Made by a program: the position numbers and the translations under genes
In this document: positions 1 to 11,429 of the stretch, one piece after another
Numbering within the stretch: position 1 is the first letter of the stretch
How the letters are laid out: the number at the start of each line of letters is the position of its first letter
The notes under the pieces: generated by a model
The model's database searches: none
Seen by the model: only the letters and a program-made list of their open reading frames with translations
Told to the model about the DNA's origin: nothing
Origin: Kalaharituber pfeilii
Taxonomy: Eukaryota > Ascomycota > Pezizomycetes > Pezizales > Pezizaceae
Assembly: GCA_015179045.1 (NCBI GenBank)
Contig: WHUZ01000044.1
Coordinates: 310,001 to 374,000 of the forward strand
Direction: 5' to 3'
DNA: 64,000 nt

Positions 1-1219
1 CAGGACCGGTTTGATGTCCATATCCTGTTGGAGGATCCGATTCGACCTTCTCTTCATCACTATATAAAACGTCGGCAGGATGAGAGGTCATGAAGAAATC
101 TTTTTCGTCTTTGGCGAAGAGTATGAAGGAGTCGAAACTTTCATCACTCACAGTCTGTGCCTGCTGGACCCAAAAGAGACGGAATTTCTGCCCGTTAGTT
201 GTTCTCCAGTACGTCTCCGTGGTGCTTTTCTCGACAATGTACGAACAAAGTAACATTCCAATTACTAAACACACAGTTCCGGCAATGGTGACAGACAGGC
301 CTGACGAGATCGGTAATGGGCTGTTACGGTTTCTCTTTTGCAGGCTTGGGTGGTAAGCAACTAGAGTTTCAGCTACCAGTACACCGCCTTGAAGAATAAT
401 CGCGAATACGGCCGTAGCCCATAATTCCAAGTCCGGGCGGCGACTAGCAAGATTGATGCTGATATTTGGAGGATAGGATGTACATGACGAGAATGTCGAT
501 GTTGATTCTGCAGTGAAGGTTCTGGGGGCGCCTTTCTCTGTATCCCTTGGGGTACTTGGACGAGAACCCCTTAGCTTTTGAAGAAATTGTTTTATCCAAG
601 GCGATGCTAATTGGATCCATTCCCGTCAGCTTCAGTCTCCAATATTTGTAAGCTTGCAATTAGCGTGGAATATGACGATACCTTGCTTCCTTGTTAGAAG
701 TCCTTGCTTCTTTGCCTCTTCTAAATTATACAAACCGGACCTCTCCGGATTTTTTTCCCTCTCTTCAGGAAAATACAGAATGCGTGCCATAGGTGCGGAT
801 CCCGCTACTCGCACAATTTGGCTGCCGTTCCAGAGTTCACACACGTCAGGAGACGTAGATGACATCAAATCAACCTCGACTGCACCTCTGCTCTCCCTAG
901 CCCTCCCAATTGTTGCTTTCAACCGAGTCGGACCACTCACACGGATTGCGCTCACGACTGCAGTGATTGCTCCGAGGGGAGCCATTGAAAAGATAATATT
1001 CTCTGACCAGCTCATTGTTCGGCTCATAAACTGTATGGTAACCTGCTCACCGAAAAGCGCTAGAAGTGGGCCCAGGTCAGAGATGAAGGTATCGGAAAAA
1101 CCAGCAGCAGTTTCATCCGCATTATCTTGAGCTATTGCCGGTTTGAACGTGCAAATCAAGGCTAAAACGCTGGAAGCCAACCGCCTACGGAGCGGAATGT
1201 AGAGATTCCTAAAACTCAT
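1..1219 (-). CDS. Secretory-pathway multi-pass membrane protein, duplicate copy, 3' part outside window
   Basis: The start codon at 1217-1219 opens MSFRNLYIPL, an arginine-rich stretch and a hydrophobic run ending ALICTFKPAIAQ, which looks like a signal peptide cleaved before DNADE. Exon 1 ends at 682. A 75-nt intron (607-681) begins GTATCG, has branch site GCTGAC and ends AATTAG. Exon 2 re-enters frame and runs off the window start. Hydrophobic spans follow SENIIF in exon 1 and ELWAMAV in exon 2. The gene is nearly identical to 42168-44492 and no disabling change was seen in the visible part. The domain is not one I can name. Any ankyrin part would lie left of the window. Confidence 0.75.
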
Positions 1220-1826
1220 AGCAAGGACTATGTCGATATTGGGTGCTAACGATAATCGTTGACTTAATTGCTGCGTAGAGTAAGCCTGACGGGGTTTGGG
1301 TTTTGCTTAGGTTTGATGTATGACTGGATAAGCACAAAATGACCCCGATAGAAATACCACAAACGTGGGCTTATGCAAGCCGCTTTCAATGTTCACAGGA
1401 TCTAGGGGCTGATTGATGGAATAAATTAACCAGATATAAGGGTTGATCGAGAAATGGAGATTTGAGGTGACCGTATTTCGAATACTCAGGTCTGGCATAG
1501 ATCGTTAGAGAAGGCGTAGAGGCAGGTGTGGGTAGTGACGGGGACCCGAGGGGGAAGGTTTCTGAGTGTTGGAGCTATTATACGAATAGCACTGAGAGTC
1601 TAGAGTGTAGGTGCTGTAATATGACCTAGTATAGTCATCAGAGCTCATGGTGTGCATTGTGGCAAGAGGGGCGGTCTAGGGCAGAGGGGGGTCTTGCGCA
1701 CTCGCAGAGGACTAAGGATGGTCTTGATGAAGCTGCTGGAGTCGGTGGAAAGGACGGCGTGGGAGGGAGGGTGCCGAGTCTGTGATTGACTGCGAATTTG
1801 AACATCTTTCCTTTTTATGATAGCAT
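1220..1826. other. Upstream flank of membrane-protein gene, no other gene seen
   Basis: This stretch is non-coding on both strands as far as can be seen and would hold the promoter of the minus-strand gene starting at 1219. The matching stretch 44493-45111 keeps similar sequence with several indels. No confident TATA box or operator can be named. Confidence 0.5.
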
Positions 1827-1883
1827 CTCGTCATAGCCCGTGGGGCCGCACACGAGTAATGACACCAAAAAAAAAAGGAAAAA
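1827..1883 (+). mobile_element. LINE-B 3' stem-loop retroposon (tail type B)
   Basis: CTCGTCATAGCCCG, then a CACACGAG arm, then TAATGA and an A-rich tail. The arms pair CTCGT with ACGAG, whereas most other copies pair CTCGC with GCGAG, a compensated base change. The same insertion is in copy 2 at 45112-45166, so it predates the duplication. No clear target-site duplication was found. Confidence 0.65.
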
Positions 1884-2233
1884 GGTGCACATGTAGTAAC
1901 GAAAATAAGCAATAGTTTTGACCAATCTGAAAATCCTCCGAAGAGAGGTATTGCAATGAACTTGGCTTAGATACACGAACATAGCATCGTTGGCGTACAG
2001 GGTGGATGATATTACGTTTGCACCCTAGGTACAGTATTGGCCAATCCAGCCCCAGCTTTGGTTAACCCCGTAAATTAATCTACGGCTGGCATTCACCCGT
2101 TGAATTTTCTGCGTTTTCGGTATTCCTGCTGCCATCCCATGACGGTAAAGTAAGCAGATCATTCTGTGCTCGTCCTTCACATTCGTTTTAACGGCGGTCA
2201 CCCTTCAGTTACGCAAATCAGAAGCTAGGCAAG

Positions 2234-2296
2234 CCCTGCCATGGCGAACAGCAGCATGCGGGGTTACGTGAAATAAAAAAAAAAGAAAAAAAAAAA
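2234..2296 (+). mobile_element. Type A micro-retroposon
   Basis: CCCTGCCATGGCGAACAG, then GCGGGGTTACGTGAAAT and an A-rich tail. The outer arms CCCTGC and GCGGGG can pair with one U-G wobble. The same insertion in copy 2 (45518-45580) is flanked by AGAAGCTAGGCA on both sides. In copy 1 the right target duplication was lost to the inversion at 2186-2628. Confidence 0.8.
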
Positions 2297-2510
2297 GAAG
2301 CAACGCCTACCTTCGACGCTAGTGAGCATCACGACCGGAGGTGCATAGCCATTGGCTGGAGTCCCCCAGATATCTGTGCACTTAATTTTTAGAGATCCTA
2401 AGTACAGTATTGCCAATTTTCTTAAAAGTCGGGACAGGTTTCGCCCATGCATGCGGTAGCCCAATCGCCAAGACACCCACAATATCGGCCACACCATGTT
2501 ACTATACCTA

Positions 2511-2570
2511 GCTTCTTTTTTTTTTTATTTTTTTTTATTTCACGTAACCCCGCATGGTGCTGTTCGCCAT
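2511..2570 (-). mobile_element. Type A micro-retroposon, inverted duplicate
   Basis: This is the reverse complement of 2234-2296 with small changes, followed by the inverted flank TTGCCTAGCTTCTGATTTG. It arose by the local inverted duplication rather than by a second retroposition, because the duplicated part includes host flank. Confidence 0.8.
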
Positions 2571-2624
2571 GGGAGGGCTTGCCTAGCTTCTGATTTGTGT
2601 AACTGAAGGGTGATCGCCGTTGAA

Positions 2625-2670
2625 ATTTAAATCATGTAACCCCGCATCAGGCTACCAGCCTATGGCAGGG
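2625..2670 (-). mobile_element. LINE-A 3' tail (type C stem-loop), truncated
   Basis: The minus strand reads CCCTGCCATAGGCTGGTAGCC, then ATGCGGGGTTACATGATTTAAAT. It has the outer CCCTGC/GCGGGG pairing and an inner AGGCT/AGCCT hairpin. It matches the 3' end of the RNase H-bearing LINE at 36190-36872. It is also present in copy 2 at 45792-45855. Confidence 0.65.
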
Positions 2671-3891
2671 ATAGGCGAGGTTTCGCCCACCAATGAGATA
2701 ACGCCGTTACAAATGAGTTTCCAACTTTCCAATCTTTGAGTGATGCTGACATTTGGCCCTTGCGAAGTAGTACCTGCCCAACATTGGCAGCTTCCCCGAG
2801 ACTTCGAATGCCTTCGCTACACAGAGGTTAGATTGTCTGATTTCAGGAAACATATGGCTCAGTATCGAATCATCCAAACTGAAAACCTGGGTATCGCTTC
2901 AAATCCGAGATACGCTTATATTACGGGCCACACATTTCGGATCTCCCGGTCATGCATGACTGTCCCGGCGGAATGGAGCCACTCCCCTTCCAAATGAGTG
3001 ACCTGTAGCATTTGGTTATGGAATTTTTGAAAACTCATTTAGCGCGGGTGCTGGGAATAACGGGTTCCAGATCACCGTCTGATCCTAACTGTGTATAGTG
3101 TGACAGTGAACGTGATGCTTGATTTCATTGTCGATCTCCAATTCATTTCCATTTAATCGTAATGAGTGGCCGGGACTGGTCATAAGCCAGCCGAGGACTT
3201 GATGGCTCAGGCCATTGATCAACTGTCCGAGCCGATCATGACCGAAACGTCCGGAGATTTGCTGGTATGCAAGGCATAGTCTTAGTTGTACAACGCATCA
3301 CATGGAGTCTGAACCATGAAGCAATATGCATCCCAGCAACAACTGATCTCGTGAGGTTGGAGAATGATGGTCTGTTGCGTTATGGCTACATAATCTCGTT
3401 GAAAACGATACTAGTATGTAAATTTCAATGTGAACCAAACATTCCGAAAATGTTACACAAGGTTTCGGGGGCTCGGCTTAATGAAGGACTAATCTCCTTT
3501 TGGATAAGGTGTCAAATCTTGGCATGTAAAAGATTCTCTCGGTAATATTTATGACTTTGTTATAAAATGTATGTCGTCTTTAGCTGTCAGCTCCGGTATT
3601 ACAACATCAGGGTGAATAGATCTGCTTTGTTGAAATGATTCTCCTAGGGCGGTGATTTGCAGTGATGCGCACTCTCCGTACTGTTGAGGACAATCTTTCT
3701 TGAACTGTTTGATTTGCGATGTGACATTCTATCAAGGCTTACGAGTTCCTTCACAATGACATTTGTCTGACATCTGCGCTGACAATTGATGATCATCTTC
3801 TTTCTCCATGTACTGTGGAATCAGGCTTTTAAAAGTCGTTTGTATTGCCGGTGTTGGGTCTGAACTAATTTATGTCGCTGTTCTCTATGTA
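2671..3891. other. Host intergenic sequence, no gene supported
   Basis: A 92-codon open frame at 3267-3545 is shared with copy 2 (46440-46718). The three protein differences I see are non-conservative (Leu/Pro, Phe/Val, Cys/Arg), which argues against selection on a protein. Nothing else recognisable was seen. Confidence 0.6.
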
Positions 3892-3893
3892 TA

Positions 3894-4022
3894 CATTGGA
3901 ACCTGTTATATTGGAAAAGGCTGGGACTGGTGGGATTTATCCAATAAAACCAAATATCCAATAATCCCCATCGGCGCAATTGGCTTGGGCCGGCAAAGGT
4001 GATCCAATAAGACGTTCTACTG
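3894..4022. mobile_element. Short MITE with pogo/mariner-like ends
   Basis: The 129 bp segment is bounded by TA on both sides. The left end reads CATTGGAACCTGTTATATTGG. The right end read inward is CAGTAGAACGTCTTATTGG. They align as imperfect terminal inverted repeats and resemble pogo/Tigger-type ends. The interior repeats the CCAATA/TATTGG motif. It is present in both duplicate copies (copy 2 about 47067-47195) and has no coding capacity. Confidence 0.5.
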
Positions 4023-4024
4023 TA

Positions 4025-6449
4025 TAACTCGTAAGTAGTGGCGGAACGATGGGTTGCGTGTTGAACATCCTGACGATTATCTTCCCCAGGAAAGTCTGGC
4101 AACACTACCCTTCTCGGGAAAGATCTGGCAACAGTAGACAAACTACCTACCTCGGTACAGGAAAACCTGAGAAGAGCTGCTCCTCAAATTCTCACGTGAG
4201 CTTGTCGCTCAACAATGGAAGTAATTATGCTGAATAACTTTGATGTGGGAGGAGTCCCAATAACACCCGGCTTCGCAGCTAGCCCCTGCTCTGCCCTCCA
4301 ATCAGTCAAAATACAACCTCTCATTATAAGCAATTGGCGATTTTATCTGTGTTGATGAACAAAAGGATTGAAATATCTAGTAACGAGTGTTTTTATTTTC
4401 CATAACAAAAAACATTTGGGACGAGAGGCTTTTGCTTACAACAAGAGTTCACGGGATTATCAAGGAGAGTATTAAAAATTAGGCCTCTATTTCGAGCCTT
4501 GTATTTGGTAACTGTTCTTGGCCCATACACCTTGGCCAGTCTGTCGATCTATCAACCTCTAGTGCGGAATGATTTAAAATGCTGGTTCAAATCTATTTAC
4601 CGGGGTGTCACAGACCTGGAACAATCACCAATTCATTGGTAGATCCTTTAAACGATTCAGCAAATACCAAATATCAGCGTGGGCTTCCGTTGAATACGAT
4701 GATACAGCAATATGATGCAATGTGGATGCGTTGAGCAATACGAGAGCTGCGTCGGCAAAAAAGGCGTTGGTTTGTCAGGGACGCTTCAGATTCACTGATT
4801 TGCTGTATTACGAGAAAAATCTTCTTTTGGAAAGCAAACATTAAAGCAGGATGCCGTCCTCCCACTGGAATTTCATCATATGTCACCGGAATATGACTAT
4901 CTTAGCCACTTTTCAGATGCTGGACAGCCCTTTCACCAGCACGATGTGCATACTGGCCCCAATTCCACTCGCCGGTTCTTTGTGATCCCCTTCACTGGAG
5001 AAAACAGCATTTCACTTCAGCCAAGGCATAACTCGGTTCGAAAAATTAGTTCATTCCACCTCCTCTTGAAATCATCCCCCTCTGCCCTGCCTCCAACATC
5101 AGGATTTCGCCCCTCTCCCACCGCTTTCCTAACAGCACACTCAACTGCAACTTCAACATTCACGCATCCCCTCTCATCCCTCCCCTCCTACCGTCTGCTT
5201 CAACATCCAGTCCAGCAACAACTCCGATTATCCCTTCTACGGGACATTCTGCAGCACCTCCGACGACTCTCCTGTGGCACTTCCACAATCTTTTTGCGAC
5301 CGTACTCGTCTCCTTGGTAGATCGACTGCTGCCATACCTTTCCTATATTGATTCCATTTGCCTTGTTATTTGCGTTGTATAGCTATAATACATTTATTGC
5401 GATCAATTGGTGGGCGCACGGGAGGTCTATGGGTACATGGGAGCTGTGGATATATGAGGTTTACAGAAGAAGCAGCTGACAATATGGTTAATGGAGGAGG
5501 CTCTGCATGGACATGGGCGTGAATTCCAAACCGAGAAGTGCTGTTCCTCTGAAAGGACCAGCAAAACGCTTGTCGATAAGCAGCGATTGAGTGTTCTTGG
5601 GGGTTAAACTGATACATAGTTTGATGTATTTATCTAAAGAAAATAGTTTACTTCCCAATGAATCTGAAAAATTGTTGAATGTGTTGACGATATACCAAAG
5701 TGAGCAATTGCTGAATGTGTTGCGAAGTCTGACTGTGAAGACCCCTATGCATCGCACTTCGTGGTTAATAGCAATACCCCCGCCCAGAGTTTGGATGCAG
5801 AATTTTCGGAACAAAATTTTTGGCTCCTAATACAATGGTGATCCTCGACACAACAGAGATTTTAATGCCAATCCTTTTATAGATGTACATGATTCGATTT
5901 CATCCACCGCAACTGGTGACCAGGGCGCCTGGAATTCAATCTCACACACTCAACTTAGCCGACAGATATCTTACCCCAATAAATTCGGTCAATATATCCG
6001 CCCGCAAAAAACTTGCAAGTATGCATCGGAACTCGGAAACAAAAAACCCGACATTGTCTGAGTAACCCTAATACGGGTAATCAAAGTAGAATAATCCGGT
6101 CGGATTTCAACCATTTGTCAGGTAGGAAAATCTCCAGTCGTCCTGCCTGACACTAGTACCAATGTCGGTCAACATAGTTCATGCTTAAGCCGAATAGCCA
6201 TTTCTCCCCCCTATTTTGGACAAAACATACCCAAGTATGCGAAATTCAAACGTAGATTTTTGACTCCCATCCGATCGCTAGTGGGCAAATGTCCGCAATG
6301 TTGACATCATGTGCTCTATAGACCCGGATCTAAAGACTTCAGCGCAGATTTGGTAAGAAAATGCGTTACACAAGCTCAGTTCTACTTCAGTTCGATTGCC
6401 GTTTCAATCGAATATGTAGCCACGTATAATACATAAATTCGATGTAGCT
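4025..6449. other. Host intergenic sequence, no gene supported
   Basis: Open frames here differ between the duplicate copies. The 157-codon frame at 48762-49235 is cut by a TAA in copy 1 near 5827, and the frame from 4880 loses its end by an indel in copy 2. A 55-base block at 4993-5047 resembles the minus strand of 6838-6893 inside the Plavaka element. A polypyrimidine-rich stretch spans about 5050-5340. No RNA gene was seen. Confidence 0.55.
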
Positions 6450-7261
6450 AAGCATCAGCAAAAACGGAAAATCGCCCTGAAGCACCCGGGGGCTGAATAC
6501 CCCCCAAGCGCCCTATGCACCCTGGATGCATCCCGCCTCTTCGCAGCGCCATGGCGCGCATCAAGTGAACCCTGCCTTCAATGGCGTCATTTTGTAGTGC
6601 GGGCGTAAAACTGAGTCTGGGCGACAACTGTATGCCATGAGCCCGCCATGGCGCCCAAAAACATTTTTGACCTTGCAAATTTAGCATCCGACTTGCAAAG
6701 TCTGTTACTTCATAAAGATGAATTGAAGACCCATTTTAATTTAGCATGCGAAATTGCGCTGCGAAGGTGCGCTGCGAAATGTGTGTTGCTGCCCATGGGT
6801 TCAACAGTTTCTAACTTTTGCCAAGGTTCGAACTGACCTATGCCTTGGCTGAAGTGGAAAGCTGTGGTCTCCAGCGATTGGAGGTAACCAAAAGCGCCAG
6901 GGAGAGGGATAGAATTGCGGGTTAAGTTGAACAGGGGAAGATGGTTGTCCGGCTCTCCCTGAGATGGACTGTTCCATATGATTAAATTCTAGTGGAACTG
7001 GAGCAATCCGTTTTAATTTTTTTTTTTTCGTCTTGTCACTTGATTCATTACCCGCAGAATGAATATGAATTAACTCAAGTGAGAAAATATACAACAAAGA
7101 ACAAGTATACTATTAACTTAGGAAAATTAAGAAAATAAACTAAATCCATCCATACTCCTTTCATCTGTACTCTGTACTCCTCCTATCCATAGTCCCGTCT
7201 GTACTCCTCCCATTCGTACTCCAATCCGTACTCAGAGTCTCCTTCCTAATTCCCACATTAT

Positions 7262-10200
7262 CTAACTAAGACTATCATATAAAGCTTGCCAAGTCACATA
7301 ATCGATGCGGTTATTTACATACCATCGAGTTTCAGGTTCCAAAACTACCAAGTGTGCCATTCCCTCAATAGTAGTAACAGGTACAATTCTGTGGATAGGG
7401 TTTTGGGGCAATCCGACCTTTACCATCCCTTCAGGTCCATTTGGTATCCGACTTCCGATGCATTCCAGTGGACAAACATATGCTAAAGAAAGAAATTTTT
7501 TTGGCTCCAATGGAAGTTCAAAAAATAGCTTTACCTTTGCTGGAAGACGTCCATTAATTGAATTTTTTAAACCTGGATCACGTACCCATGCCCAATCAGA
7601 TCTCACTGCACGATTCCGAAATTTGTATGGACCTGTAGCTCGAATATTATGCAAAATGTAACCATCTGAGCTTTGTATATCAGCTATAGAAATACGCAAT
7701 GTATTGTATACACGGCATAAGTCACTGTTAATTAATACTTCCACCTGTGATTCAGAGTAGCTCAATGTTTGTTGCAGGTATTTCCGTACCAGTTCAATAA
7801 GATCTGAACAAGCATACGTGGTAGCAATAAGCTTAAGCGAATATAGTCTCTCGGGGCTTTTCTTGCCCTTCAAGACAGGCTGGCGGAGGTTCCGGACTTG
7901 CTGCGTCGGCTTTATGACATTGCGAATCTGATTTTTGACCTCCGGTAACTCCTTTGACCAAGCTGAAATATTTTTGTCACGCATTGCAAATGCGTGACTT
8001 CGAGTGTACGTTTGGAGAATTTGCGGCATGGCATCAACCTTATTGCTGCGACGGTATGCTTGTTTCAACTGTTTGTGCAGGGACTCGCAAATCTCGGTAG
8101 AGTATTGAGGCAAGGATCCATACTTGGATATCTGATCACTAAAATGTGAGATAAGGTGAATTTTCGGAAAATTAAAATGAGACTTTTGTTCCAAAATTTC
8201 CTTTACTAAATGCTGCCGTTCAACTAAGCTTTCTTTCTTTTTGCGGTTGCGCACTGTCGCAGTTTCCTCTTTTTCCATATCCTGGAGACGGTGTTCTGCT
8301 GTAAGCTGACGGTGTGCAATTGCTGCTTCATCTTTTGAAGCCTTGGGTGCACGGTATCGGAGAAAGATATCTTTATAGCGATGGAAGCACTGGAGGTAGT
8401 AGTTCATATATCCTATGGTGCTGCTAGTATGGACCTTATACTGTGCCATTAAGCAAAAGTCTGTTAGATACCGGATACAAAGTATTGCCTGGTGGAATTC
8501 CTGTATCTGTCCACTAGTGGGTCTTTCCTGGTCGGAAGTCCGACGTAATGCAGCTGCAAACGAAGCCAAAATAACCTTTCCGACATTGCGGAGTTCCTTG
8601 CCAGTCCACTGTGTGATGGACCGGTATGCTTTACCTGGTGGGTTGAATGATGGATAGGGAGGGAGTCTTTTCCATATGAAGTCAAATGCGACAAGCCGAT
8701 TGTGGTGGGTAAGGAATTCCTGTATCCAACCCATCATATGCTCAAGAATCCCCAAATTAATATTGTGAAGCAAATCACCTCTTACTAGGTCCGGAGGTGC
8801 GAGTGGCAGTGTCCAGAGTGCGTTATTAACAAATTTTACTCCGTCGGAATGAAGACCTTTAGTGTCGGAATTCTTGTATGCGTCCGCATATTTCTGATGG
8901 TCACGATCCGGATATTTGTCGCCATTTCCGAGTGCTTTGGCAGGGACAGTACATGAAATACAGACAGTCTGATAGATGCCATGCAAAGTTGCATTTTCCA
9001 TATGATCTGCTAGCCAGCAACATAAACGAGGAAAACAAAGACGAAGCTGTTCATCAGCACATATCATTTCAATTCCCTTTTGACATTTCATGTCGGTGAG
9101 TGGGTGGAGGATATGGGTTAGAATATCATGGATGACTTGTAGTGATTCCTCCTCCTGTGTCTCAATGGAGTATCCTACAATGCGGTTGACTCGCTTTGGT
9201 ATAGTTGGTAGCATAGCTATTGGAATCCAAGCATGCATACTTGGAGTGTTCCGCACACTTGAAGTTATATTTCCTATACTCATATATACCGGCCAAATTT
9301 TCTTGTCTCCAGAATAGTTTGTGAGGTGTGTTCCATCCGACGCAAGAAGAATTGGAACTAATGTACTTCCGACCGGAAGTTCCTCCTACATATACAATTA
9401 ATGCCGGAAAAGTCTGTAATGCAAGATCTACTTACTTGTGTTTCCCACCACCAATTTCCAGTATGCATTTCATGGTAAATTCGCTCACCAGCAGCATTTT
9501 GTTCCTTAACAGGAGCCCAGACCAGGAAATCTGCATACATTTTCTGCCTCAGCAGATATTTGATGCAATCAATAATATGTCGATAATAGAATTTTGTGCC
9601 CAGAGCAAGTCTAAAATCAACAGTCCCTTCATGCCATTGAGGTTCTGTATCCATTTTGTCTATCTGATTGTAGAGAGAATGTGCTGACTGGAAGGAGATA
9701 CTGGATGTTGGAATACTGACAGGGGGGATTGGGAAAAGGTTCTCTCGGAAGAACTCATCAATTCGTTGCTTGGGAACATGTGAGATGTAGAGAAAACGTG
9801 CTAACTTGTAGTCAAGAGGACTGACAAATGGTTGAAAGAAGTTGTGTGTTGAACTGCGTTGCCTTTGAAAAAGATGCACCCCTATGGGCTCTCCTGCCTT
9901 GGACTCTACAGGAAAAACTTCTTTGAAAGTGGACTGTTTGGAGGTGCACTGCTCAGAAGTAGACTGTTCGGAGGTGGACTGTTCGGAGGTTGACTGTTCG
10001 GAAGTAGACTGTTCGGAAGTAGACTGTTCGGAGGTGGACTGTTCGGAGGTGGACTGTTCGGAAGTAGACTGTGCGGAGGTGGACTGTGAGGTAGAAGACT
10101 GTTCGGAGGTGGACTGTTCGGAAGTAGACTTTGCGGAGGTGGACTGTGAGGTAGAAGACTGTTCGGAGGTGGACTGTTCGGAAGTAGACTGTTCGGAGGT

Positions 10201-10507
10201 GGACTGTGAGGTAGAAGACTGTTCGGAGGTGGACTGTGAGGTAGAAGACTGGGAGACAGAGGCTGTAGGAGATTCAACAGTTGAGTGAGAGTTTTCACCG
10301 TCTCCAATCTCTACCGGAAAATCCGTAAAATACATTATAATACGTTGCTCTAACTCCTCACCGGTACGTTTGGCAATTAACTTCCGGTTATCGGATAACG
10401 GATGTGTAAGGTCGGATTGTGGTCGTTTCAAGGAGCGCCGAGAACTGTCCAGAATAGTATATTCTGGATGGTATTTTCTGAGATGGTTAGTGTACGCTCC
10501 TGCGGAA
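7262..10507 (-). CDS. Plavaka transposase, full length or nearly so
   Basis: Two exons join with a 50-nt intron at 9386-9435 (GTAAGT ... ATGTAG). The upstream part ends YHEMHTGNWWWETQ and the next exon opens EELPVGSTLVPILLASDGTH then LTNYSGDKKIWPVY, a run typical of fungal Plavaka transposases. The join is in frame and gives about 1060 residues with no internal stop. The N-terminus shows GAYTNHLRKYHPEY, the histidine half of a BED/C2H2-like finger; its cysteine half must lie in a 5' exon upstream of a likely acceptor (TTTACAG) near 10508 that I could not place. A Ser-Thr-Glu-Gln repeat lies between the finger and the conserved region. The predicted role is DNA cut-and-paste of the 6453-15777 element. 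Confidence 0.88.
9945..10255 (-). repeat. 15-bp coding minisatellite in transposase (STSEQ repeats)
   Basis: About twenty 12-15 bp units of the type gttcggaggtggact encode repeated STSEQ or STSAQ on the minus strand. Unit variants are shuffled (gttcgg, gtgcgg, gtgagg), as expected from slippage. The frame stays open throughout because units are multiples of three. Confidence 0.9.
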
Positions 10508-11429
10508 CTGTAAAGGGCAGCTTGACATAAAGGAATTCATCATAGTAATAGGGAATTTAAAGGTGACTGAGCTGAAGACAGTACTAGTTGCATAGAACCT
10601 CTTCTGTTGTAGTCTGGTTGCACTACCCTTCGTAGCTTCTATTGCAAACCACAATAAAGAATACAACCAGTACGTCATTACTAGCGGTACCATGTTCTCA
10701 TGCTTGGTCTCTTCCTTTCGCGAATTATTTAAGCGTGCCAAGAGAGTCTGGGCACGAGAACAGCAGGACCATGAGATGCATTTTTATGGTAAAGAATTTT
10801 ATGGCAGGCAGTTGCAAACGGCAAAATTTCATATTCCGACTAACTATGTCGGAAAACTACTAAAACATATTAGAAAAGTCTAGACTTAGGGAGGTAAGTT
10901 CGCCCGGGCTCTGGTGCACTCCTTTGGCCATAGTATTGGAATTGAAAACGTAGTATGATCTGAAGCTTTATCATCGAAACATCTACTATATTAAAGAAAA
11001 CAATGCCATATGACCTACTAAACATATATAATAGCTAGTGTTAAGATACCTCACAAGTATCAAACCAGCATTTTCTCTTTACAAGTGTTTTTTAGCATAA
11101 GAGAGAACTTTCGCTCAATTAGATACATATCTGTCAACCAACTTCAGTGTCTACTATTACTCATTAAGCGATTCATTCACTCCGAGAGTATCCCAAACAA
11201 TTCTTGTCCAGAATAGGAAATTTGCCTTCAAAAGCTCTGCTACCCCGTGAGTTGAGATTCCGACGTACCGAATTCACGTGCCGATTCAAAACATACCGGA
11301 TTAACGTACCGAATCTACAACTCTGACGTCACAAGTCTTATTCATCTGCCAGCGTTGTGAGTCCGAAACCTACTGGTAGTGACAGAAACAACCACTAATC
11401 TGAATTAATACTAGTTTGTATTAATAATT
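10508..11429. other. Central spacer of Plavaka element between divergent genes
   Basis: This lies between the minus-strand transposase and the plus-strand accessory genes and probably holds both promoters and a 5' transposase exon. Around 11263-11320 several copies of CGTACCGAAT/ACGTGCCGA-type motifs crowd together, which could be transposase-binding or promoter repeats. No confident start exon could be set. Confidence 0.5.

Larger units (their letters stand above)
2186..2628. repeat. Local inverted duplication with flipped loop
   Basis: Arms 2186-2302 and 2511-2628 are reverse complements: host flank, GAAGCTAGGCAAG, a type A micro-retroposon and its A-rich tail. The 208-base loop between them is reverse-complemented relative to copy 2 (about 45593-45795), where the right arm is absent. 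Copy 1 therefore underwent an inversion with duplication of one flank, as expected from fold-back template switching. Copy 2 appears to keep the ancestral order because its retroposon still has a perfect target-site duplication. Confidence 0.85.

Noticed and set aside
3267..3545. 92-codon frame shared by both duplicate copies
   Set aside because: All three protein differences between copies change the residue drastically, and there is no recognisable domain or codon bias, so it looks like a chance frame.
5020..5035. tRNA gene from GGTTCGAAA box
   Set aside because: No acceptor stem, no A box at proper spacing and no cloverleaf could be drawn.
9884..10307. Long repetitive frames overlapping the transposase repeat on both strands
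   Set aside because: They are by-products of the 12-15 bp repeat encoding STSEQ in the transposase; all frames stay open because unit lengths are multiples of three.
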